Both the position numbers and the translations under genes were made by a program. A model generated the notes under the pieces. The model was not told the origin of the DNA and ran no database searches. It saw only the letters and a list, made by a program, of their open reading frames with translations. Below are positions 34,105 to 43,839 of a DNA stretch of 64,000 nucleotides, piece by piece. Within the stretch, counting starts at the first letter, position 1; each line of letters opens with the position of its first letter. Source of the stretch: Sistotremastrum niveocremeum HHB9708. Taxonomy: Eukaryota; Basidiomycota; Agaricomycetes; Sistotremastrales; Sistotremastraceae. Location of the stretch: positions 146,867 to 210,866 of the forward strand of contig KV419412.1 of NCBI GenBank assembly GCA_001630475.1, given 5' to 3'.

Positions 34105-34909
34105 ATTGCGCTTACATAAGATTCTGCTACGGCATCCCATGCCGACGAATTCCCGACCGGCCGAAAATATTTTCATTGGTCGTTCGAGATCGGATGACCT
34201 CAGCCGCGCCTTGTGCCGGATTTTGAAACGCGTTGTTCGCGCATAAACGGATGTTGCCCGGATCAGACAATCAGGGAGGCCGGCCTGCACGTTTGGCTGC
34301 AGGAGAGGGCTCTGTCTCTGTATGCTCTCTGTTCGACTGTTGTTGGGCCCCATCATTATTTTTAAAGAATTAGTTGGAGCTTCGAAGCTTCCGCCAACTA
34401 TCTATTTTTACAAGCACGACCCCAAAATGCTTCCGGCCGTCGCTTCGAACTTCGTGCGATCAAACATTACGACTTTGCTACCAGGGGTTATTTTTGTGGC
34501 TCGGCATATAGCCAGGGCAACATGTTCACCAGCCCTCGAGACGTCATGCCTTTTTTTTCCAATGCGTTGTACATCGTCGCATGAATCTGGAATAAAGAGG
34601 AATAAAGATGTCAACGTGTCAACTGGAAGACGCTTGGCGAGCGGGATTCTCGCACTTCGAACTGGCATGAGGCGCTTCCGGCAGTGTTCCAAGCTCGGCC
34701 CCGCTAACGTTTCGTCTCAAAGTATTTTTGAGAGGGTCCGTTGGGTCTACTGATTAGCTCTGTTCGTTATAAAATACAACTCGTTGGATTGGAAAGCTGG
34801 AGGCATGTACATGGAATGGTATGATACAAAATGAGCGAGAAGACAAAGAGTACGATGGTAATATACAATAAAAATTAAACACCGCGTCACAAAACCAGAG
34901 TCTCAATTA
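34105..34909. other. Intergenic between chitin deacetylase and RNase H1 copy A
   Basis: About 800 bp. No gene or repeat is supported; a short hairpin GGAGCTTCGAAGCTTCC is present near 34377. Confidence 0.5.
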
Positions 34910-37653
34910 TTACGGTTGGGTAATCAAATCCTGCAAACTCAACTCCGGCACAGCGTTCCACAAATCCTCCCCATCAGAATCCAGCGATGAATGTTTAGTC
35001 AAAGGGACAGTCTTGGGGGTATAAAGCTCGTCGTAACGTTGCCAATCTTTATCGTCAATCTCTCCGTAGAGGCCAAACTGAAACTCATACATTCAATCAA
35101 TGAATCAACAGAATAAGGAAAGACTCACATCGTCATCGCATTCGAAAGAAGTGTCGGGTGTCTTGAGTAAACTCGTATCTGGACTTGAGTCCGACAATAA
35201 TTGCTCCTCCGCGTCGGCGTACGCATTAGATATTGCAAGGGGTGAAGGAGGTTCTATCAGGGAGGGTGCTGCGGTCGCGGCGGGAACTTGAGTGAGCTGG
35301 ATCCATTGTTCGGCGTTCACTTCGTATCTTTCCCAATCTCTGTCGTCATTCTCTTTGTAGAGTCCAAACTGAGAACGTTACATTTAGTTAGGTATTCCGG
35401 AGAGCGGATTGAGGCTCACATCATCATCGCACTCCGACGAAGTATCAGTTGTCTTGAGTAAGCTCGTATCTGGACTCGAGTCCGATAATAACTGCTCTTC
35501 CGATTCGGGGCATTCGACAGCCGTCGTAGGTAGCGAAGGAGGTTCAGTCTCGAACTTAAAGGTTCCGGTGATTGGAACTTGCGTGAGCTGAAGCCATTGT
35601 TCGGCGTTCACTTCGTCAAAGCTTTCCTATGGAATGTCGTCAGTTCATCGTATAGTATGGTGAAACTCAGCACTGACATCATCGCCTTCATATTCTTTAT
35701 CGTCCAGCAAGTCGTCCTCCACCACACAACCCCTCGCATCTCCATCAATCTCTCGCGTACGCCGTACGTTCGCCAATATCCGTTCCACTTCATCAGGTGT
35801 ACATCCTATCGCCGACTGGTATGCAGGATATCAAGAGCAACTCAATTATGATAGACGTTTCGAATTTGACACTTACGTAGACTGCCTCGAGAGGAATTTC
35901 GGGAATAGATGAGGTACGGGAATCTCCGTCAGATAGGTCCATATCTTCGTCTTCGTCTTCTTCGTCTTCGTCTTCTTCGTCCTCTCCATCGAAAATATCC
36001 ATCTCGGACTCGGACGATGAAGTTGGATCATCTCTGGCATTCGTACCACTACCCGTCTGGACGACCTGAGTTAGGTTCGTCCAGTTCACACCGATTTCGT
36101 CGACGAAGGTCATCTGGAAGCGATGGCGTCAGTAACATGGACCGATCGTGCAGTTAATCTGTGAGTAAAACTCTATACTCACGTCTTCATCCTCTTCGTC
36201 GTCTCGTATACCTAGCGTTTCTCGAACCCTTTCCAACTCCGCCAGCTGTTCATCGGTCAATTGTTCAAATACGAAGGACTATGAATATAATCTGTGAGCC
36301 CAGGGACCACATGAGCGAAAGGGGACGGAGCTCACGTCTTCTTCAAGTGCTGCCTCAGGTGAACGAGATACATCTCCCTACAGTAATCAAATCCATCAAC
36401 ATCTCCACATGAAGTCAACGAGAACAATGCTTACCTGAACCTGATAATGTCCCTGCGAAGACTCTGGTATCTCAACCGTGCTCAACCAATCTCTCTCCTT
36501 AACTCTTCGTTCCCACACACCCTTCTTAGCTAACACATCAGCACCTTCATTGCCCTCATGTCCCACGTGAGCCTTGACATGCTGTATATGGGCCCCTCGA
36601 GCTTCGACGAATCGGAGATCCATGAGGTGCTGGAGGTATAATATGACTTTCCAATTTTTGACTTCGGAACCTGTCGAGGTTCGGAAGTTGTTTGCTTTCC
36701 AGATGGAGAGCCAATCGCGGACACCTGATGGGTATTTAGTGAGTCGAGCGTACGAACATGGGGAGGGAGTGTGAGTACATGAGATTACGTAGCAAGAGTC
36801 TGTCTTGATGAGTAACGGTCGATCCGACATCGGTGCCGTCTCCAAAGCTCGGATGATAGCCTGATGTGATTTAGAAAGAGCGACAAAGAGATTCGTGTCA
36901 AGCCTCACAATGAGCTCTGCGCGATTATTTGTCTGCGGTCCCGGCACACGCTCCGACAAATTCCTACCCATCCAAATCAACCTCCGTCCCCACTCAATTA
37001 GACAAAGAATAAAAGCACACACCTCGGATCATCCCTCCCCCACCAGACCCCAAGTCCAGCTCTAGCATCCAACATCCCATTCTTTTGACAGGCTCCATCC
37101 GTATAAACTACCTCCCAACCGCTTTCATCTTCGATTTCTACGTCTCGGATGCTGTAGGCGGTCTTCAGGCGCCTGGGTTCTTTCGGCTTTTTCGGGCGTG
37201 GAGGTTCAGGGAAGGGCCATGGGAAGAGTTGGGGAGGACGTTTCTTTCGACGAGTAGGAGGACGAGGAAGGACAGATGGCGGAGCTTTCTTCTTGTGACT
37301 TGTTTTGTCAATAGCTGATGGACCCTCGCGTACTACTGGTACTACAGGGCGTCGGTTCTCGTTCCCACTGGCATTCTCAGGCTCTCGAGTATTCGTCCAG
37401 GGAGTCTTGAGGAAACTTGCTGCTTCTGAGATGGTCCTGAATTTGCCAGATTTGGCATTGGGATAACGTCTCAGTTGAAGATGATAGTCGAACCTGACAA
37501 CGAGAAGTTCAGTATTCGTGAAGTCGTTAGACCGGTCACGGTCGCGACCGGTTGCAGTGCGTACGATCGAGTGAAAAGTGCCCTTTCATTCCCAAGTTTG
37601 ACAGCGTAAAAGGGCCCCTTCCTATCTTTTCTTGCCTTCTTCGACCTCCCCAT
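34910..37653 (-). CDS. Ribonuclease H1 paralogue A with long repeated acidic tail
   Basis: Twelve exons: 37653-37565, 37493-37023, 36963-36909, 36860-36779, 36724-36435, 36377-36336, 36278-36183, 36113-35877, 35815-35678, 35626-35420, 35368-35129, 35077-34910; 704 residues. Residues 1-50 are a hybrid-binding domain remnant (GPFYAVKLGNE). After a basic Pro-rich linker, the catalytic domain (about 150-310) has YTDGAC, NNRAEL, KTDS and GHEGNEGAD, the four acidic catalytic positions. It should cut RNA in RNA-DNA hybrids. The tail (from about 330) is strongly acidic and contains two 80-residue tandem repeats, each starting VNAEQW(L/I)QLTQVP and ending near a DW-aromatic motif. It is a paralogue of the gene at 39287-40843, sharing splice positions in the catalytic part. 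Divergent from the DUF4112 gene. The tail function is unknown. Confidence 0.88.
35033..35614 (-). repeat. 291-bp tandem duplication inside RNase H1 paralogue A
   Basis: Unit 1 is 35614-35324 and unit 2 is 35323-35033, each 291 bp and each containing a 51-bp intron (35419-35369 and 35128-35078). The coded 80-residue units are clearly alike (shared blocks EEQLLSDSSPDTSLLK and ECDDD, then FGLY), while the two introns look unrelated in sequence. This implies an old duplication with the protein repeat preserved by selection. Confidence 0.85.
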
Positions 37654-37898
37654 CACATCACCTTGTCAGTTTCCAAGCCAAACGAAAGCAGAATGAAAAT
37701 GTACAGCAGTCAAACCCAAAAAGGAAAGCGCAACCAAACCCCAAGTCTGTGCAACCGGTCACAAGTCACATCCGTGACTGACGTGACCGTGACACCCCAT
37801 GACATCAGGGCCTTCGCTTCGGAAGGCAATGCGTACGCCCAGGACAAAGACCGGAGCTTTCATTGTCCTTGTTCTCCACCGCTCTCACTACAACCACC
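37654..37898. promoter_or_regulatory. Bidirectional promoter between RNase H1 A and the DUF4112 gene
   Basis: A 245-bp divergent gap. It holds a cluster of three GTGAC words (37774, 37784, 37790) and a TGACGTGA at 37779-37786, one base from the CRE/ATF consensus TGACGTCA. Regulation by a bZIP factor is possible but is inference only. Confidence 0.4.
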
Positions 37899-38886
37899 AT
37901 GACCTCCTACCTAGCTCGCAAAGCCGGCCTTTCAGTCTTTGAGAAGAATATCGCGCAGTATCAGCCTGTTGATCCTCTGTATGAGGAGTATGTGGATAAT
38001 AAGGGGAGGACGAAGAGGAGGAGGGTATGTGCTCTTTTGGATTTGCTTGGGATGATGTTGATTTCTTTTTTGGCTTTTTTAGAGGCCTCTTCCACCTGGG
38101 TTGTCTGCGAGGGACGCGAAGATTTTGAGAAAAGTCAAGGCGCGGGCTCATTATTTGGATAAAGGGTTCAGAATCTGTGGAATGCGTTTCGGGTGGACGT
38201 TCATCATCGGTCAGTCTTTCTACTCTACTGGTTAATATCATGAGCTCATGACGACTATCCAGGGTTGATACCTTTCGCCGGAGACGTCGCCGATGCCAGC
38301 CTCAATTATCTCCTTGTCCTGAAGAAAGCTCGTCAGGCAGAGTGCGTTACCCCATGCTCGCTACATGGCCATCCAACTGATTTATTTATCACATAGGATA
38401 CCAGACTGGCTCCTTCATAGAATGCTCCTCAACAACGCCATCTCTGCTGGCGTGGGATTCATCCCCCTCGTCGGTGACATCATACTCGCGAACTACAAGG
38501 CGAATTCAAGAAATGCTGCGCTCCTCGAAGAATATCTTCGGATTCGAGGCGAAGAATTCCTGAAGGTGATTTTACCGTATCACTCCTCCCGAGTCACATC
38601 TGATACACATACTCTCCAGGCCGAACGAACTCGAACGCAAGACCCTTCGAATGTAAAGCCCGGCGCCGGACGGACGGCGGGGGAAGTTATTCCAGGTACA
38701 TCATCTGCATCTACTTCTGGAGGTGGTGGAAGGTTTGGCGGGTTGTTCGGATCTCGCAAAGGCAAAGAGACAGCGACAACCGTACAAGCTCCTACGCAAC
38801 AGACGAATGCGCTCCCTGATCCTGCTACGCTTCCCGGATCTATGCCTCCAGGACAGGGAAGATTTGTTGAGGATGTGAAAAGGTAG
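37899..38886 (+). CDS. DUF4112 family small membrane-associated protein
   Basis: Five exons (37899-38024, 38083-38209, 38263-38341, 38397-38565, 38620-38886) give 255 residues. The conserved core (about 70-150) reads FGWTFIIGLIPFAGDVADAS, LNYLLVLKKARQAEIPDWL and GVGFIPLVGDIILANYKANS. The two repeated G-x-I/L-P-x-x-G-D motifs lie in hydrophobic segments and are the hallmark of the DUF4112 family, which is widespread in fungi and bacteria and has no established biochemical role. The C-terminal third is a low-complexity Gly/Ser/Pro tail. The last intron (54 bp) is in frame and stop-free, so an alternative 18-residue longer form is possible. Flanked by the two RNase H1 paralogues. Confidence 0.85.
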
Positions 38887-39286
38887 ATATGCGCGTTTCA
38901 AAGCAGTGCCCATTGGACAATTTCTCGAGGCCGAGATATGATTCAATTTTTTGTAGTATACCAAAGTCTTGTACATATGTTACCCTTCTCCTTTACACCT
39001 ATACCTTGACGTTAATGAATGTGTGGCTCTGTTGTCACATTGCCAATCAGTTCGCGATACACGAGGAGCAATTTAGTTCCGCTTTTCTGGCGATTTCGAT
39101 TGACGGTGACGAAGGCGTTGATCAACATGCGTAAACACCGTTAGACGCTCAGTTCAATCGCGGTTAGTTTTCCAAACTGGGATCGTGTCTCTCGTCGTGG
39201 CTTTTGCTAGTCTTACTGGCCTTTCATCACATCTAAAGTGTACATCCGCTCGTTACATAGCCACATCTAGGCCTGTATTGAACGCG
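38887..39286. other. Intergenic between DUF4112 and RNase H1 copy B
   Basis: 400 bp with no additional gene. It holds the 3' end of one gene and the promoter of the next. Confidence 0.5.
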
Positions 39287-40843
39287 ATGGGTAAATCCAA
39301 AGGTGGCTTCTACGCCGTCAAAGCTGGACGAACACCCGGAATATACAACACCTGGTAAGCGCTACCCACACTGCGTAGCGTGCCATCTTCTCAATCTCTG
39401 TTATAGGGACGATTGTGAAGCTGAGATCCGTCACTTTGCGAACGCGAAATTCAAGAAATTCGACACACTGGCTGCAGCGAACGAATTTCTAGGAATATCG
39501 AATGCCAACACAAGTACAACAACCGCCACACCAGTAGCATCGTCCTCCCCGATATCACCACAGAAATCAAGAGTAGATCGTACCGCAAAACCATACGACA
39601 TCCCCTCATCATCATCCCCAAAGAAGAAGAATGCGTACGGCGAGAGAGCGCCAGATATTGTCGATGAGAGTGGGTGGGAAGTCGTTTATACGGATGGAGC
39701 TTGTCAGGGGAATGGAGGACCGAAGGCCAGAGGTGGCATTGGTGTCTGGTATGGGAATAATGATCCTAGGTGTGTTGACGTTCATTTCCGCATTGCTGAG
39801 CGCTGAGGATTGGTCTTAGGAATATCTCTGAGAGATTACCGGGAGAGCAAACTAACAATCGCGCTGAACTCATCGTGAGTAGTCCTCCCTTGATGTTGCT
39901 GGATGAAATCTTAAAGTGACTTGGTTCGTAGGCTTTGATCCGGGCTCTCGAGGAGACACCCCTTTCCAAACGCCCCATGCTGCTCAAGACCGATTCAAGC
40001 TATTCCATATCATGTGAATACCCCTCATCTACCCTCAGATCCTCTGTGAAGTTTAATATCCTGACTAGGTATCTGCAATTGGCTGCCTAACTGGACAAGG
40101 AACGGCTACAGAACATCTAACGGCGGCCCAGTCAAAAATATCGCTGTCATACTCTACCTTGAAAACCTCTTGAACGCACGCTGCTTGAATGGCCAGCGAG
40201 TTCAGCTTCAATATATCAAAGGTCATGCTGGACATGCCGGAAACGAAGGAGCGGACGCGTTAGCGACGCAAGGGACGTACCTGCCTACCCTCCCAGATCG
40301 AGATTGGACAATCAAAGAACCTACTCCTCCATCGACTCAAAGATTCGAAGTTCAGGTACCCTCTCCCACCAATATATCTTCGACCTCTATTAACATGTAT
40401 ACCGTATAGGCTGACTCAAGTATGCCCTTAGCCCCGGAAGAAGCGTTCGAAGAGGACGAAGACGTGAGTATAAACTCAGCGGTATCTAATGGAAATGCTT
40501 TGACCAACAAGCAGACCAGTTGAGCGTCTTTGCGGATATGAATGAGGAGGAGTGGACTAAGCTTACGGCAGATCTTACTTTGGAGGCCAAGAAAGGGAAA
40601 GGAAAAGCGGTAGCACCTGTTCCTACTCCTCCAAGTGCTCCATCGGCCGCCCGTTCTGCACCGCGAGCGCCTGCACCTGCACCCATTCCGCCCCCTGCGC
40701 CTGTGCCTGTCGTTGTAGAGGAAGAAGATGTGAGAGATCCCTCGCCGTACCTCTGTTCTATATTGATGTCCTTTATTCAGTTTGGCGATATGCTCTTAGA
40801 CGATGAAGAGCTCGCGAGGATGGCGAGAGAACAAGACTTCTGA
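39287..40843 (+). CDS. Ribonuclease H1 paralogue B
   Basis: Eight exons: 39287-39354, 39407-39769, 39820-39874, 39932-40013, 40069-40355, 40410-40463, 40520-40729, 40781-40843; 393 residues. The N-terminal hybrid-binding domain is complete (GGFYAVKAGRTPGIYNTWDD, ending KKFDTLAAANEFLG). The catalytic domain (about 120-290) has YTDGACQGNG, QTNNRAEL, KTDSSYSISC and GHAGHAGNEGADALA, all key residues present. The tail is short: acidic, then Pro/Ala-rich, then DDEELARMAREQDF. One motif in it (DMNEEEWTKLT) resembles the repeated VNAEQWxQLT motif of paralogue A. It degrades RNA in RNA-DNA hybrids in the nucleus or mitochondrion. The compact, canonical form suggests this is the ancestral copy, with paralogue A derived by duplication. 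Confidence 0.9.
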
Positions 40844-41064
40844 ATTTGCCGCAGATAATCCAATCTGAACTGTGTAGTGTATCTGTATTGCTTTGGTTTG
40901 CTTTCCGAGTGTAAAACGTGAAGGTTTGATGTATAATATTAATATAAGCAATGGATTCTGGTACATCAGCTGTCTTAGGACGTTAAGATTACATGTATTA
41001 ATCAATAAGAGTGATAATGGATGTCCGGAAGATGAATGTGCAATGCGCTTGCATGCAAGCCTAG

Positions 41065-41965
41065 CTATGTCGCCTTCGGTGGGCGGTCAGGCTGGGTCTT
41101 GAACTCCAATTCATCAATATGCTGGATCAGCTTCCTCGCGAACTGATCGAGTCTCGTCAAATCCGACGTGGCATAAGCTTTACCCAGCTCTCCATAGAAT
41201 ATCTCCGTAATGCCATGTGCCGTCGGGTCCTTCTCCAACATCTCTCCCAGCCTCGTCTTCATAGGATTCCACCACTCCAAACTAGACCCGGCGGTCGAAG
41301 GATACCCCGCTGAGCTATACGATGATGAAGTCTTGTACGGGAGAGCTGGAGCGACGACCTCGTGGATGTATTTGACGGCGATTTTAGCACGTTGTGCTTT
41401 GCAGTAATGCAATTCGCCGAAATCGCGTGCGGAGAGGAATGCGAACTCAGGAGGATCGAGGAGCGTTCTATCCGTCAGATCCAAGCGAACACAGTACTTT
41501 GTAGCCGCTTTCGCGATGTCCGAATATCCGTATCGTTTCGCGATAGCGAATACGCGCAAGGGAGCGTATTTTAGGATACGATCGGATTCGAGGTATTGGG
41601 TGAGGGGTGCACGGGCGGATTCGATGTCGTATTTCTCTGCGAGGTCGATGAGGCGACTTAGCATGTCGAATGTCTCGATGGGGGCTTTGGATATGGGATA
41701 TATGTAGCGCAGCAGAGGTTCGAAAACGTCGCTTTCTTCAGCGACGGGGACTAGCGGGGGTGAAGACATATCATCTGATGCTACTGCGGTCTTCGACCCG
41801 CAAGCAGCTACGTCGAACATGTCTTTAAAGACCGGGGAGGCGAGTCGCATGAGCAGTCGGTGGACTCGAAAGTCGACCTGGTCCGCAGTTCGAATGATCA
41901 GGTCTGCATCAGCAAAGTCGAATATAGAAGAGGGCTTGATCAGAAGGCGGAGGGGTCAAAGACAT
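41065..41965 (-). CDS. BTB/POZ domain protein, probable frameshift near the N-terminus
   Basis: The BTB fold begins SIFDFADADLIIRTADQVDF, continues RVHRLLMRLASPVFKDMF and then shows the usual helical BTB C-terminus (LLRYIYPISKAP, ETFDMLSRLIDLAEKYDIES). The 261-residue segment from the methionine at 41850 is open to the stop at 41065. The natural start is probably the ATG at 41965-41963 (MSLTPPPSDQ), but that frame runs out within a few codons and the BTB frame has a stop just upstream of it. One extra G at about 41935 would explain the mismatch, so either this is a real frameshift or an assembly error; no normal-length intron fits. Such agaricomycete BTB proteins are often substrate adaptors for Cullin-3 ubiquitin ligase. 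Confidence 0.75.
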
Positions 41966-42532
41966 GGTGGTTGCTTGAATGGATCGATGATGGGTGGCTT
42001 ATCGAATTGGGGCTCATATCACCCTCTGAGGCCGTGGTTTCCTGACGATGACGGGCAGAGGGTCACATAAGCAAACACAGCTGATGAAAAAGGTCAAGAC
42101 TAGTAGACAAATACGTGCTTAACAGGCGTGTCGTTGCCGTTGTGGTCCATGCACTGTTAGCGCACTGTGAGCGTACAACCTGTAAACGGGTTTCGATAAC
42201 ACGTGTCAAACACTTGATCTGTTTCGAAATGCTGAACTCATCCAGAATATTACAGTAAAAGAATATCTTTACTTGGTGGCTATGAGGACTAGGTCCCTCT
42301 GAATGGCAGCTGAAAAAAGCTACGGAAAGTTCATAATAAAATTGCTATAGCAAAATTTCTGCCAACGTAGCACAGTATATTCTTCGCCATCGCACGCACA
42401 GAGTTCCGTCCTTGTATAAAGCTAAAAGGTGGTGCTGATTGTGCCGGGAATAAACCGACATCGAAGAGTTGACTTCCTGGATGCAAATCACGAAAGGGCG
42501 AAAGGGCTTTTAGCAGGACGCTCATCTTTGCC
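41966..42532. other. Intergenic upstream of the BTB gene
   Basis: 567 bp, AT-rich at 42330-42400, with no gene supported. Confidence 0.5.
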
Positions 42533-43548
42533 TCAAGATGGAGTCCTTCTTCTAGCTTCAAGTTCCCTTTCTGCCTGTTGCCACATAGTCCCCCTATGAT
42601 CTGCCGACATAGCTCGAAGCCATTCCCTTTCGCGGGAGGAATGTTTGGATTTCAACTTCACGACCTTGTCTCCGGAGATAGCACGCAAAGCTGCTTCATC
42701 AAGTGACCACATAGTGCTGATGTCTTCTTTGACAAAGAGCAAGACGACGACTCTAAGGTTGTGGGCATCAGCCAACGCTTTGCGCACAAGCATCTCGACG
42801 CTCTCGGCGTCAGGCAATGCGACGCCAAAGGATATGGCAAAATGAGTGAGTCGAGTCAACCTGTGAAAAGGGAAATCGATGGTTGAACCGACCCATATGC
42901 ATGTACGGAAAGAGAGGTTGAGTTCGAGATGTGTGCAGTTGCGAAAGATGGACAGAGGGTGCCAATAAGTGTCTATCTCATCAAAGCCGAGTTGATTGGC
43001 CCTGAAGATGGTGATGTGTGTTGGAGAAATAGAGGACTGGCGGGCCCAAACTGAAGCGTTTGAGTCCTTAGGGAATGGGCTCTCTGCCGGGGCCCAGCGG
43101 GGGTCAGGTTGGGTATCTATGATCCCGAGATACTTCAGGTTGTGGCATTTCTCGAGCAAATTTGCATCCAGGAGCGGGTTCGACCGTACGAGCAGTCTCA
43201 CAATGTACTGGTACCCTTCTGGATCTGCATCAGTCGACAGATCCCATAGTTTCGTCGGCGTTTCCAGTGCGATACAGCGGTATATCATGGGGCGAGTCCT
43301 GCTCAAGCAGAAGCCATCAAATGCACAGTGAACCGTGAACTTGAAACTTGATCGTATACCACTCACCATTGTCGAAATGAACTTGAAACTAGAAGCAGTT
43401 TCAACGCTTCAGCTTTGCTTTGCGACGCTGCGACTTCCACGATCATCCTCTGAATGTCCATGGGAAAGTCTGCGAACTCAGGAAACGCAGAGTACGTCGG
43501 TCCATTGCGCTTGATGGATCGTGGTTTGCGTCTCCATATCTTTGGCAT
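42533..43548 (-). CDS. F-box-like protein
   Basis: Two exons (43548-43367 and 43298-42533) give 315 residues. The start region MPKIWRRKPRSIKRNGPTYS is basic. Then comes FADFPMDIQRMIVEVAASQS, followed by KAEALKLLLVSSSFRQWTRP and MIYRCIALET, which is the divergent F-box pattern seen in many agaricomycete proteins: a P-x-D/E-I-x-x-x-I-V-E-x-A core and an LLxVS-x-x-x-x-W-x-x-P-x-x-Y continuation. The C-terminal 250 residues have leucine-rich-repeat-like spacing (CHNLKYLGI, CTHLELNLSF, LTRLTHFAISF, HNLRVVVLLF). Such proteins usually recruit targets to SCF ubiquitin ligases. The intron is fixed by a GTGAGT donor and TGAGCAG acceptor within the F-box consensus. Confidence in the family is moderate, as the domain is divergent. 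Confidence 0.75.
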
Positions 43549-43839
43549 TGATATCAGACCAAGAGAGTCAGTGAAAGCGTCTTGGAATCAAATTCGATGC
43601 ACGTTGGTCGCTTTCAGGCGTCGTCTCGGGCTGCTCGGGGTTGATTGGCGCCAGACTCGACCGGGAGTTTTATTACGTAATGCACCCTCGGTCCCTTGCC
43701 GCCCATTTACTTTACACGGGCAAGCAACGGGCATGCCGCGCATGATGGCGCATCAACGCAGCAGCTTTCCAGTTGCCAGTCACTTCAGGATACCCAGTCG
43801 ACCAAAATCGACTCATTTCTTTTCTTGGGCCACACGGCG

